A stretch of 64,000 nucleotides of DNA from Tanypteryx hageni. Taxonomy: Eukaryota; Arthropoda; Insecta; Odonata; Petaluridae. The first letter of the stretch is position 1; the number at the start of each line of letters is the position of its first letter. The notes under the pieces are model-generated. The model was not told the origin of the DNA and searched no databases. It was given only the letters and a program-made list of their open reading frames with translations. Location: assembly GCA_028673005.1 (NCBI GenBank), contig CM054113.1:37452117-37516116 (forward strand). Reading direction: 5' to 3'. Below, piece after piece: positions 50,481 to 62,635 of the stretch. A program made the position numbers and the translations under genes.

Positions 50481-51738
50481 CGACTTCTAGTCTTTCCCAT
50501 TCCCCAACTCTTTAGGCTTCCTACGTAACCCTCCACTTGCGCTATTCTTCTCTTCTCCTACCAATATCTCTCTCTCACCACCCACTAGTCGCCACTCTTC
50601 GATGGCCTTTTCATTTTTCCATCGCGGAAATGATGGGTTATTCCATGTCGTTGGAGCTGCTAATTTGTATCTTTTCTTGCACACCAAATCGGACTTTTTT
50701 GCCGCCATACGGTTTTGCCCTTTAGGCCGAAGGGAAAATTGTTCAAGCTTTCAAGCCGCTCGATCGTTTTTTTTCACCGTAATTTGCGAATTCTGCGTTC
50801 GGAGAATTTTTTCCGGAGCTTTGACGGTCGTGGAGAAATAAAAATAACAATCATACTCTTTCTTGTCAAACGGTTTGGTTAATTTATTTGCGTCGCGTGT
50901 TATTCGATATATCAAAATTTGTATGTCGTTCATCGGGTTGTTTTCAGATGAAAAAAGCACGAGATAAAAGAGGCTCGTCGATTACGTTAAGGCTCGTTCT
51001 GTCTTGCGATAATGTTTGCTACGAAAACTCTCGCGGTTCTTTTGAAGATGGCCGGAAAAGCGACCATAGTTTTCGAAATGGAGCCGTTTTCCTCTTATTT
51101 TATATAGGGAAACGATGTTTTGTTCATTGTGCTTAAAGCTGCGGTCGTTACGAACTCTTTTCGCCTTAATTTCTCGTTTAACTCAAAACCAGTTGGTGAA
51201 AAAACACGATAAAGAGCCATTTTGAAAGATATCTCTTACAATGATGAAGAGATCATTAAAGAAGTGAAAATTTCCAAACGAGAGAGTCTATAGAAGACGT
51301 TCTTATCTACGAAACGAAATTTGATATGGCCTATTGCGTGTGTACTCGTTTTGTACGCAAATGCTCGTTGGGATACGATTCTTTTCTCTCTACGAATCTT
51401 CTCTCTTCGCGACCTAAATAATGTAAATCCTCGCAAATGGTAGAACTTTATTTGAAATTGAAATTAGTTTTAGAAAGATTTTAATAGTCAAGGTGCGTCC
51501 AAAACTTCGCGAAGATTCGATGCACGTTCAAGCCTTCATCGTAAGAATAGCTTTATGATTCGCAGCAAATCTTGTGCCGAGAATCTTTTGCTAATACTGT
51601 TTGTTATCCCTTGTGATGCTTTTGGTTTACAGTTATTTTAAACCCTTATTTGCTAAATCACCCGACCAAAATTGAAAATTTTATAGACATTTTATTTCAT
51701 AGCGCGTGATACTGCAGGCTTGTGGACGAATGTATGGT
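50481..51738. other. No gene recognised
   Basis: Mixed DNA with moderate CpG (50600-51160). Frames of 62-82 codons without domains. Confidence 0.5.
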
Positions 51739-52697
51739 ATTTTTAGCCTTTTTTCCAGAATGGAAATAGGCTTATTGTTTTGTCGTGCCAGTCTGTCGGT
51801 CCATCTGTGTGTCTGTCCCCCTATTAACTTTTGAACCAATAGACCGATTTTCATGGCACTGGAAACCTCTTGCATTTTGGGCCGAGCTCCCGAGGATAGT
51901 TTTTGTTGCGAAGATTGAAGTCCTGGGTTCGATTCCAGTAAGATATTCCCATTTGATTTACATGGAAAATCTGAAATCCATCGTGCAGGGTAATTTTCTC
52001 TTGCACATTAAAATATCTTAAAATCATAATATTGGAGGACTATTTGTACTAACTTCTAATAACAGTTTATAGAAACTTAGAGCATCGCGATTTCTGAAAA
52101 TTTAAAAATCAAACTGCGATATTATGATTAATTCATATTGTATATTCTTTTAATTCACATAAGTTAGAGAAAACAAATCGATATATGACGGCCCGCTGTA
52201 TATCCGTCTGTGCGAGGTCTACACCGTCATAAAGAAAACAAATCGATATATGAGGACCCGCTGTATATCCGTCTGTCTGTCTGTGCCCGGGGTTCCCGGG
52301 TACTCTATGTTACCCGTAGGGTCATAGGAAGTCACTTTGCAAAGTTTGATCGCGATAGGACCAAGGGTGTGGGAATGTATAGGGAACTGACAGACAAACA
52401 GATATTCAATTTTATATATTAGATTACGAGTGTTGCCATCGCATCAACTATTGTTGGACTCGGATTCGGTATAGTCTAATACACACGCGTTTTTCCGCAT
52501 AAATATGCGTGATCAATTTAATATTCCGTTCTAATCTTTTTGTTATATTTTATAACGATAAATTATGAAATTTGGGAACACAAAGAGCAACATATCCGCT
52601 GTGATTTTAAAGCAATTAAAGCATATATTAGTATTAAATATATGATTAAATCGAAAGTGGGCATCATAAGTTTCGTTTGGATCATCTTGTTTTCATT
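51739..52697 (+). mobile_element. tRNA-derived SINE-like dispersed repeat, copy 2
   Basis: Collinear with 6188-6891: TTTTTAGCC start, CCAATAGACCGATTTT, GGATAGTTTTTGTTGCGAAG, CCATCGTGCAGGGTAATTTT and a distal block with GGACTCGGATTCGG and CACAAAGAGCAAC. Box A-like GGGCCGAGCTC lies at 51879-51889 and a perfect box B GGTTCGATTCC at 51926-51936. About 300 bp that is absent from copy 1 is inserted between about 52108 and 52432. No protein is encoded. Confidence 0.65.
52108..52432 (+). mobile_element. Nested insertion with GTCTGTCTG and ACAGACAAACAGA tails
   Basis: Absent from the collinear position in copy 1 (near 6540-6610). It contains a 65-bp tandem duplication (AAACAAATCGATATATGA at 52171 and 52236), a GTCTGTCTGTCTGTG run, then ATCGCGATAGGACC and ACAGACAAACAGAT. 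It ends TTTTATATATTAGAT. Tails of this kind are widespread in arthropod interspersed repeats. I could not assign the family, and the exact borders are approximate. Confidence 0.45.
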
Positions 52698-53649
52698 AGT
52701 TTAATGTGTAATCAAAAAAACTGCGAGTTCATACCGGTGCCAGCCTTTCCAATGTTGCTTATGATAAAATAAATGATGACCACCTAAACGAGGTACTCTC
52801 TCAGTAATTATTCCATATATACCGCTGGATACTATGTTTGGAAAATCATTTCTTCGCATTAAATTGAGCTTCCATTGAAATTTAATTTTGTTAAATGCAT
52901 CAGCTGGTTTTCAAATAAAAGCACGGTTAACATTCTAAGGGGTTAGGATTGAAAAAGTAGTTATTGGTCATTGATTTTTCCTTAGACTCTATTCTTTAAA
53001 ATTTAGTATTTTATTTTGTAAATACATTTAACATTCATATTTAACTTATATAAACCTTTAATTTTAATTAATTATCTCAAATTTAATGATACTAATTTTT
53101 AAAAATTTCCTCTGAATTAATGCTACTGATCCAATCCTATGTTTTCGCTGGCATTTCTTGTCTACTACTATTATCATTTGCTATCGTTTCGCTAGAAAGT
53201 GCAGGGGCCTTTTTTAGAAATATGAATGATATTATCAGTAATCGTACTTTAAAGAGCTTTATATAAAGAGAAATATTTACATATGTTCACTCGATTATAT
53301 CTCGACAGAACGATGCTAAATGAAGTTTTTGGTTTTTTTTAGAATTTCATGTTCAATAAATCGATACGGAGGCTTGAGTCGTCTCTCCTGTCAAATTGAA
53401 CACGAAACTGCCATATCTGTGAATAACTGAATTATACCGATAGCACTATTGATTTTTATTTCACGCATCTAAAGTTCGGCGCGATTTCCTATCGGAATAC
53501 AACTACGTTGTTATTTTTCTACAGAATGTTTGTCACGAAAAGCTTCCGTCTTGTGGGGCGAGAGCTGTTAGTGTGGTCCTCACAGGTGGTTCTCTTGTTC
53601 CCGTACTTGGTCCGGAACAGGTGGTCGGCCGATGGACACGGCGCCGATC
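52698..53649. other. No gene recognised (AT-rich)
   Basis: AT-rich, with nothing supported. Confidence 0.5.
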
Positions 53650-54090
53650 CTTACAGCTCTCTTTCTTCATCTCTCTATCCTCACCTTGAATACCCTCAAA
53701 ATGCTATTAAGAGAGAGAGAGAGAGTGAGAGCCACGCCCCTGGATACAGCACAACATAGGGTCAACCCTTTTCTTCCCATTTTGCCTCCAATCTCGTACC
53801 TCCTTTTCCCAGTCCACCCCAGTCTCCCCCTTTTTTCCCCGCACGGCTGAAGCCTACACGTAAGCCATTAACGACGTAATCCTCCCCTACCTCGCCCTTT
53901 ATCTTCTACTAACCGCGGGTAATGCCTCTCTCGGAACTCACGCTATTCCTCCCTCCCCATCCCGTTTCACGCATAAGTAATCACACCTGTCACTCCCCCG
54001 GTATAAATTACTCCGCTCTGCTCTCCTCTTCCCCTCAATTTGCCTTCCCACCATCACATTCCCTGCCCCCCTCCGACTCCCTCTGAGAGG
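53650..54090 (+). repeat. Pyrimidine-rich stretch
   Basis: CTCTCTTTCTTCATCTCTC, CCCAGTCTCCCCC and similar C/T-rich segments, interrupted by a GAGAGAGAGAGAGAG run at about 53711-53725. Less regular than the other blocks. Confidence 0.5.
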
Positions 54091-55339
54091 GAAGGTTCCC
54101 TTTGTCGTCGGTAAAGTCACGGGTTCAAAGTTCTCCGTTACAAGATTTACCTATTACTTCTGCTATTCTAGACCCGTATGCGAATTCAACGTCTAATCGA
54201 GTCAGCCTTCCTTTTTTGTATGTTTGTGCATGAACACCGTTTATTCGCCAGTGTTAAAAATGCGTCTTGCCAAAGTGGAATTCAGGATTGGTGATTTTCC
54301 ACCGTGATATGTCAGTTTGTAGTTGAAATTTACGTAAGGCCATGCGTCCGTTTTATGTGTGCCTGAGTTTAAGCTTTAATAATTATTTTGTTACTTTCTT
54401 GTAGCGACACAGTTACCGATTTTCGAATGAGTGATATTCTGACTTTAATATATTTATTTCTATTCGTATATCACAGATTCCTAAATGGTACAGAAATGAG
54501 GTTTCTATTCAACCACGCACTACGTCTCAGGTCAACTCAATGGGTTAGATTGAATCCTCCAACAAACAAACGGTGGTTGGAACAATGTGGCCATGGATTA
54601 GTTGTACTCAGCTATCTTTAGTCCTTCTAAGATGTTATTTTTCCTAATTAGAATCGATCCTATATGAATTAAAACTGCGAGCTGCTATTCTGTACATGAT
54701 GGACGTATCTGATTTATTCGGTAATTGTATCATTATAAAATTTACCTGTACCATATAATTGGAACGAGGATATCTCCATTTGAAAACTGCAAATTGATCT
54801 TTATTGCAATTAGTAATTTTAACTCTTTAAGTCAGCCTCTCCAAAATATAAGAGATGAGCTCTGCTGGAGTTTCTATCGTCCAAAAAATTATTTCACGCC
54901 GTCATTTCCCGTTGTTATCTTTCCATAAAAGCACTCTCTCCTCTAAACGACAGAGGCCCATCTCGTCCTAGGGACCACCTTGATATCTGTGTGCGCGGCG
55001 AGCTATTGACACGGTTGGAGGCCAAAGTTGGCTTTGGTAAATAAAATATTATAGAGTTAAACAAGAAAAGCATTCTTTTTTCTATTTTTTAATCGTGATG
55101 ATTTTTTATGACTTACTTAAAGTCCTTTTTTTATGAGTCAACACCTCAAAATATACAGCAGTTAAAAGAAAAAATACCGATTAGTCTAAAAACATTATCG
55201 TGAAAAACTATAAAACGTAACCGACAGCTTACAGCGGCAAATAGAGATTTGTCAGTGGTTGCGAGGAATGCAATTCGAACATTAACTGTGTTAATTGCTA
55301 ATTCTATTGTACTGATTTTTATAATTGAAACTAATTAAT
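54091..55339. other. No gene recognised
   Basis: AT-rich, with short frames lacking domains. Confidence 0.5.
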
Positions 55340-55620
55340 CGATTAATTTCGTTATATCTTGGTCCTATTGAGAACGGGCTTTCGTTACACCCTATATATA
55401 TACCGATGAAGATAACACTTTCTATAAATCGATTTTTGTCAACTTCTCCCTTATTGACTAGTCAATAATTTAAACAATAATTAAAACTACTTTCTCGATT
55501 AATTCCGTTATATCTTGGTCCCTTTGAGAACGGGCTTTTGTTACATCCAGTATATACCGATGGAGATAACATTTTCTAATAATCGATTTTTGTCAACTTC
55601 TCACCTTTTAATTAGTCAAT
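55340..55620 (+). repeat. Two copies of a 156-bp direct repeat
   Basis: CGATTAATTTCGTTATATCTTGG at 55340 recurs as a near match at 55496. Both are followed by GAGAACGGGCTTT, TATATACCGATG, GATAACA and AATCGATTTTTGTCAACTTCTC. The copies differ by scattered substitutions and small indels, so the duplication is old or belongs to a larger array that has decayed. Confidence 0.9.
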
Positions 55621-57999
55621 GTTATTCGGTCAAAGAAAATAAAATTTCAAATATTCTCAATGCGGGAGCATTAATTTAACGCCTATGTTCATTAAGGAGT
55701 ATTATTTCTCAAAGTCCCTCTCGGCGTTGGCTAGATTGAAGCAACAGGCGATGCGCAGTAAAAAGGACAGAATGCATTCCACACACACGAACTTCACCAA
55801 AGTTATTTCTCTTTGACGGGTGGTTGGGAGGATGGCAAAGTAGGAGGAACAGGAATCCTATATGAAGACCTCGTGTAATGGGAATGGGGAAGAGAGAAAT
55901 GGGAGGGGTCGTTAAATTGAAGCCGGATGACACAGCGTCCGAATGAGGGTCATTAGCAGCGAGAGAGAGAGAGGGGCCAGCCAATCCAGTTCCTCTCCAT
56001 CCCTTTCACCCTCTCCCTTCTATCAAATCCTCCCTCGCTCGCCCCTCACAGAATCAAGCAGTCGATCCGAAATTACGTTCTGAATCGTAATTTGGTCATT
56101 CCGTCTTCTCCTCATCCTCCTCCTCCGTGCATGCCCCTCCATCTCAAATAGACTCGACCGAGTTTTTTCTCCCCCCCCCCCCTCCAATCTTCTCTCGTCA
56201 TCTCCTGCAACTGGTCAAACAAGTGACCGACGCCATCTTGAACATCCTCAACTTGTGGATTGCGCCTCGCGAAGATTTTTCTGAAATGGACGGCTGTCAC
56301 CTGAATTAATATTTGGAACGGGTATATGTCAAAATCAGACGAGAGTGCCTCTTTTTCCTACTCTTTTCCCTCTATTTGGCGGAAATATCCTCTCGTAAAA
56401 GTATGGAAACTTTAGAGATTGTAGCCATGATGGTCTGACCTGTGGTTTGGTTCTTATTACCCCCAACTTTCATTACGTACATTTATATTGTAGAGGTAAG
56501 GAATTAAAATCAATAATTTATCGAGCAACGTATGTGATATTGTAGCGATAATAACGTCCTTGAAGCCATGTAGCTAGATATAAAATTTTGAACAATCGCG
56601 TACATTCGTTCTTTGGAAATGCTTTGCCTAAAGGAGCCTCTATTGCCGAAACCTGCGTGTTACGAATAACCTTCCAAGTTTTACCTCTCGAATGTTTCCT
56701 CTATCGAATTTCCGCTCGGAAGCCTTTTCCAAAAAACTTTATCTCCCTTGCGGAAACAAGTTAGCCAACAGAGCGAGCGGATAGAATAATGAAATTTATT
56801 TCTCCTCCTTGCGTAGCGTTAATTAAATCACCTAATTAAAAATTTTGGTTGTTCTTCGGGGTTTATTTACTAAACTGACCAGGAAGAAATGGAAGAGAAT
56901 ACACTTTATTCTTATGCTGTTCATCTAATGTGTTCTTGGAGCGAATCGTGAATACTAATTTCTTTGAGAAGAAATTGCGTTACCCTAACCCTAAGATCAC
57001 TTGTTCCTGAAGTTAGGAGAAAAGTAAAGGCCATTTGAAATCGGACTACCACCATTAATTAATATCTGTTTTCTTATTATTGGGGTAAATTTTAATTTTA
57101 TTACTTGATAGGACAAAATATTGCATCTTTTTGACACCAATGACGTTTTTGCGCAGAAACTACAGCGCGTTGAAGTTCCCGCAATGCTATGCTTTCTCTA
57201 TAAAAATATTAATGATTTTCTTGAGAATTTAAAAGTTTTTAGCATGTACATATAGTAATTAATAGAGTCCTTGGATCTTGGATTTTGATAAACGGAATTT
57301 GACGTAAAAATGTCGATGGGTGTGATTGGTGACAAAAACGTCTCACTAAATATTTCAGGAGTAATAATTTTTATTCTTCGAATAAATTTGTTAATCCCTT
57401 AATTCGTTTTTGATTTTCTGTCCTTGTGCGTAATCATCAAACGAAGTGATGTTTAAACGTATAAAAACTAAGAAATATAGCTGGAAATCAAAAGATTTTT
57501 ACGAATTTCAGTTGTTTTGGAATACCTGTCCTATATATAATAATTACGCTAAGAATATTTTTATTTTTCATATTTCCGTTATCGTCCGCAAATATTTTTA
57601 TTTAATTTATCATTTCAATTTATGCCGCTCTTAAATCGCGTTGGATAAGTGTACTCCTTGAAACATGCCCTATGTTAATCAGGAGATAATAATAAATATG
57701 ACCTCACAAATATTCCAACCAATCGAGAGCGATTCTTATCGTCCGCGTCGCAAAAAGGAACCATTCCTTAAATTTCTATATTTTTTCCCCTCCTTTTCAT
57801 CTTCAGAAAAAATATCACATTCATTAGCTTTGTTATCATATTGTTCTATTTAATTACCCAATAGTACAAAAATCGCTTAGAATAAAATTCTTAATTGAAT
57901 TTCTCTCGTGATTTAAATAGACCATGTTGGGATATTTTATACTAATTTATTTCTGCCAATCGTTTCTCTTATTCATTCATTATACGGCGGTTACTTTCT
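55621..57999. other. No gene recognised; C12 run
   Basis: A run of twelve C residues lies near 56170-56181. GAGAGAGAGAGAGAGG occurs near 55961. The rest is mixed to AT-rich. Short frames have no recognisable domain. Confidence 0.45.
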
Positions 58000-58480
58000 G
58001 CCAACTTAGCGGAAATGATCCGCGGACAACAGAGAAAATAGCATCGCGTACTTGCGGCGTTTCGCAAAAGCGCGCGTCGGCTTCTCTTTTTCCCCATTCG
58101 ACCGCTAATGGAAACGACGCACACACACGCACACGAACGCGCTTACATCCTCAATCGACACTTTTAATATCTCCCTCGGAAGATAGGCCCCTCTGCCGCC
58201 TCCACTCACCTCTCTCTTCACTGGAGGCTTCCCTGCTGCACCAGGGGAAAAGCGGCCTCCGCCATCGCCTCCCCCGATCCTCCCGCCGCACGACACCGCC
58301 GCCGCCGGCCCCCGCGCGCACACCCCCGCCCCTCCTGCCCCCGGGATGCTCTGCCCCGTCGGCCGCTCCCGCTTTCGCTCCTCCTACCTCTCTCCTCGAA
58401 GCCGCGCTCGACAAAAAAGGGGGAGAGATTGTGCGTGTATGTGGTGCGATGCCGCGCCGGTCCTCTCCCGCCGGAGGTCG
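58000..58480 (-). other. CpG-rich segment, possible first exon or promoter on the minus strand
   Basis: CpG density is the highest in the window, with GCCGCCGCCGGCCCCCGCGCGC near 58299 and many CGC motifs. Frames are open on both strands. On the minus strand the sequence AAGAGAG|GTGAGT (donor GT at about 58208-58209) matches the splice-donor consensus, and an open frame crosses it. I could not find a start codon context, an acceptor or a protein family. This is a candidate 5' exon or promoter only. Confidence 0.25.
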
Positions 58481-58990
58481 CTCTACGAGTGTGGCCTCTC
58501 TCTCTCTCCCTCCCTCCTCTCCACCCTCTCTCCCTCCCTCCTCTCTCGCACCCTCGCCCCTCCCATTCCCTCTCTTCCTATCTCTCATCCACGGACACAC
58601 AGCGCCGCCACGCGGAGACTGGGACAGGCGCCTCCGCCGCGACCCGGCACGGTCAATATCTCTGCCCCACGACTCCCCACTGCAAAGCTCTCCTCCGCTT
58701 CCTCTTTTCAACTCTCTCTCTCTCCTCTACCGCCCCCTCACACCTCTGTCTCCCTCTCCCCCCCCCTCGATCCTGCTCTCACCGGCTCCTCTTCCTTTTC
58801 CCTACGTCCCTCGGTAACTCTCAACCCCTTTTGCCCTTCTCCTCTGTCTCGCGCCTCCCCATATCCCCCTTGGGCTGCCTTGATACAGTCACTCTCACTA
58901 CACAGGCATCGCTCAAGTCTTATGCCTCTCTATCTCCTCAATTCTCATCTTTTTCTTCGCCTATCGCCCCCTTTTTATTTTCCCATCCAA
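58481..58990 (+). repeat. Pyrimidine-rich block
   Basis: CTCTCTCTCTCTCCCTCCCTCC near 58498, then further C/T-rich DNA to about 58990. It creates overlapping 297-, 243- and 211-codon frames rich in Ser, Pro and Leu, which are treated as artefacts. Confidence 0.8.
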
Positions 58991-59904
58991 CCACTTCCCT
59001 TTCGCCGGCTGTATTTTCAGCAAGGTGCAAGAGAGAGAATTCATTTCATTCCTTTTTATTTTAGTCTAATTGTCTAATATAAAGTAAGGAGCTCACTGTA
59101 CTTCAGACAATGCAATTTTAATTTGGTCTTCCTAGAATTTAACGAATGTTTCAATTAACGAATTTTCTCATTATCTTCAAAATTACACCTACAGTTTTAA
59201 GTAATTAAAGTTAAAAAAGATGCGAATAATAAGGTATTTTTCGCTTTAAGAGATACTAAGGTGTAAAAAACGGTCTACGCCCGCCCAATAAAAATGAGAC
59301 TCTGAAGTTCAACAATATGTTTGACATTCTTATTTGTTTACATGAAAAATGTTGTTCCAAAGTATTCTTCCGTTTCATCTACTTTTGAGTGACTTTCATT
59401 TATGTTTGTAGCTTGTATTAAAAACTAATTATCGGAATAATTAATAGTTATATCGTTTATTATTTGCCCATAATTACAAGTTTGAATTTTATTTCGTAAA
59501 AACTTAAAAACTGTGCTGCCTCGCTCGATGTTATCCATCTGACTCTCTGTTACCCACACTCTTATATCCTCTTTAAGTTATTGTCTTCCTCATTTCAAAT
59601 AATTTTGAATTCATGGCTAGAGAATTTCCGAACCTCTCAAAACTCTGAACCGCCATTCCACTCTCTCCACCCTTGACGTCTTCATCAAATACTGTTCCAT
59701 CTTTCTCTCCTCCCCTTAAAACCTATCTCTTTTCTCTTCCCTCTTCTCAATTTTCCTCCGTTCACCTTTTCATCTCGACTCCCCGTGTGTTCCACGCCAG
59801 TGGATGCAGATGGAGGCGGTTTTTGTGTTTTCGCGACAAAGGTATGGAGCGCACTCGCTCCCAACTTCTCCCGCTTTTCCCAGACCGCCGCGGCCGCCAC
59901 CTAC
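58991..59904. other. No gene recognised
   Basis: AT-rich to about 59650, then pyrimidine-rich to about 59790. A polypyrimidine stretch followed by CACGCCAG at about 59801 resembles a splice acceptor just upstream of the GCC-rich tract. Confidence 0.4.
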
Positions 59905-59955
59905 GACGCCGCCGCCTTCGACGCCGCCGCCTTCGACCCCGCCGACGCCGCCTCA
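59905..59955 (+). repeat. 15-bp GCC-rich tandem repeat
   Basis: GACGCCGCCGCCTTC occurs exactly twice (59905-59919 and 59920-59934), followed by a diverged third unit, GACCCCGCCGACGCC. The unit is five codons long, and all three plus frames are open through it, giving Ala/Asp/Phe, Pro/Ser/Thr or Arg/Leu repeats. It could be coding, but no flanking domain supports this. Confidence 0.75.
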
Positions 59956-60348
59956 GAGACCGTATTTATCTAAGCGCCAATTTATCAGCCGATCGTTGTT
60001 GGAAGTAAGCATATTAGCTTCGTGGGAGAAGACAGTATACGAAGAGGGAGAAAGGGGGAGGGAAACGTGGGCTACGCATCAAACCCGAAATTAAGGGCGA
60101 GAAAACCCTGAATTCTCGTCTTCCCTCTCTCTTCACTCGGGCCTGTTTCTTGTTCCTATTTCGGGTTTGCCTCTTTTTCTCTATTTCCATTATATCACGC
60201 AAATTTTCTTGTCTGTTTTTGTTTTCACTTTGCTTATCAAAGACTGAAGCGCACACGGTGTTTTTTATCGTTGCTTGGTAAAATTTTCTTTCTTTGTTCT
60301 TTAGTATGGATTGGTATGTATACGTACTATCGGATACTAATGTATATG
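59956..60348. other. No gene recognised
   Basis: Mixed DNA with an AGGGAGAAAGGGGGAGGG run near 60045, then pyrimidine-biased. Nothing supported. Confidence 0.45.
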
Positions 60349-60356
60349 ATTACGAT

Positions 60357-60612
60357 CAGTGGCGTAACTAGGGTATGGCGAAGGTGGCATTTGCCATAGG
60401 CGTTGTCTGCAAAAGGCGCCAAACGTTCCCTCAAATATGCCAAACGTTTATTTTCCCATAAATAAGTATTAACTTAATACTCAAATGTTATAGTTATGTT
60501 TAATAAAATGCTAATCTACTCAATAAAAATGCTGGAAAAAATAATATACTACGCACCTAAGGTGTTTCCTAAAGCTTTGTCATAGGTGCCATCTCTCCCA
60601 GGCACGTCTCTG
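60357..60612. mobile_element. hAT-like non-autonomous element, 256 bp
   Basis: The left terminus CAGTGGCGTAACTAGGG is a well-known type of animal hAT miniature end. The right terminus, reverse-complemented, starts CAGAGACGTGCC. Flanking 8-mers ATTACGAT (60349-60356) and ATTACGAA (60613-60620) match at 7 of 8. Subterminal GGTGGCATTTGCCATAGGCG and GGTGCCATCTC support the pairing of ends. No transposase. Confidence 0.8.
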
Positions 60613-60620
60613 ATTACGAA

Positions 60621-62635
60621 AACTCGAAATCACGCCAAATTATGTTCACTTTTTCTCTACGTTCCCGCCACCTCTTACACGTTCCTTCTAACTCTCTCTC
60701 TCTCTCTCTTCAGTTGTCCTTTCTTCGTCAACTTTATTCAGTCGAATTTTCCACTGTTTGGCGACTTTGGTGCGGTATGTAATATCTATTGACCTGCCAA
60801 TTTATGGAGGAATGTCGGCAGAGCCAGATGTTGCTCTATGTCACTAGAAAGACGCATTAAACCGTTTACGCCTGTTATTTTTCGTCATATCGTGCGCAGA
60901 GGAGGCTTATGTGTATACTAAGGTAACATCTTTGATCTTCCTACGTAAAGTGTATTCGCGCAGCTAAATCAGGTCGTTTCCACGCCTATCTGGTTTCGCT
61001 CTTCTTGAAATCTCTCCGTTTTGCTCCTTCCTAACTCGGCGGTATGTTATTGAGGCTAGTTATCACTCATTCATTTACGTGGCAATGTCTCGGTTTCATT
61101 AATTTCTAAAACATTAAAATTTCGGCTGTGACAAAAATTGATTGTATATTTTTTATTACACCATTATTTATAACGCAGAATTTTCAGAAGCTTTTAGTAA
61201 TTAAAATGTAGTTGTTACATTTTTCGAATCAAGTCCAATTTTTCCTATTTTTTCATCACTTCTAATCTCATTATAAATAAACTTTAAATATTATTAGGGA
61301 TCATTTGTTCCTTGATGATATTTTTAATACATAAAGTGAAATATCAAAAGTGCGTAGAAGATTTTATTCATGCAATTTTAAGGAAATTTTGATCACTATA
61401 GATCACTTAGAAATTAACCCATTTAAAATAGAAAATGAACTAACAAAAGTGATACCCTCATTATTCCCCCTAAATTATATATCAGTTGGCCTGAAAATAT
61501 ACTTTTGTCAAACGGTAATTACTTAATGATGTCAGGGATTATGAGATATTTTTATCGTCAGATTTACTTTGTTTCAAATGCCCGTATTTACGTAGTATGT
61601 CTTTCCACTTCCAGCGAAGTACTCATAATATTCATATATTCATAATTTTAAGTTTGTTCTTATTTTGACATATTTACTCGAGGATCGGTAATTTAAATCC
61701 TTTCAAAGGAACGACCACCTTTCATATTTTAACAAATAGAGTTATGTCCATTTATCATTCTCTATTGCTTTTTAAATTTCTACTAATATTGCCGTTAGAT
61801 TTTAATACCAAATTTTCTTTAAATCGGTTCGTTTGATGTACGAATTTGAAGGACATAATTTTTCCCGAAGCAGAGCAAGATGTTTTTCTTCTAAACATCG
61901 TTGTTGTCTTCCTTTCCTTCCGATGTCGTTGACTTGTTCGTACTTTTCCATGACATGAACTCCGTATTTTTAGTTTTCCTCCGTTATTTTCGTCCCGATT
62001 CAATTTAATTCTCAAATTCTATATTTTTTGGCATTATGGGGGTTAGATGTCATGTCAGAAGGAAAACATGGAGCTCATTGTAAAAAAGCACCTGCTAAGT
62101 CAACGTCTTGCATAAAAGTTCTCAGACATTTGTGCCCTGCTAAAAATTCTTCGAGCGTTTCTTCTGTTATTTTTTCTCGAGTATTCTTTTGAAAACTTTG
62201 CTTGGCTACAAGATGCTCTTATCCCGCTGTGTCATCATGTTCTAGAGCTCCTTACTGCGCGTTAACTGAAGCGATAGGAATACTGTTTTCCTTAGTCATC
62301 AGATCGTAAATACTGCTACTAGTCTTATTCATAACATTTTTTAAAAAGTTGCTGCCGAAGATGATTTTTTGGCTTTCATATCTTTGTAATGTAAAGGTGC
62401 AGATTTATAATCGAATATCCATAATGGGATATTTTTTACATAGACCTATATTTTATTTGTCCCGACTATAATCCTAAGCATTACATGGAGTGTAATTATA
62501 AAATAAACGGCGCAGTATACAGTGCACAAACTTTCTCATATACGTATATACGTTTGATCTCACTACACTTTTTGCCCCGAAATTAACTCTCCCCTCTGCC
62601 GCGTGCGCTGAGCGTCTTGTACAGAAATAATGCCA
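60621..62635. other. No gene recognised; (CT)n run
   Basis: A CTCTCTCTCTCTCTCTCTCT run lies near 60691-60710. The rest is AT-rich. An 86-codon minus-strand frame (61755-62015) has no domain. Confidence 0.5.

Noticed and set aside
49474..50490. 338-codon plus-strand open frame, the longest in the window
   Set aside because: Composition is almost only Ser, Pro, Leu and Phe. It coincides with a CT-rich array that lacks stops by composition, and other frames are open too.
57924..58817. 297-codon plus-strand open frame and overlapping 243-, 211- and 186-codon frames
   Set aside because: Frames are open on both strands in GC- and CT-rich DNA, the peptides are Pro/Ser-rich and no family is recognisable. 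Only a possible non-specific exon or promoter is retained.
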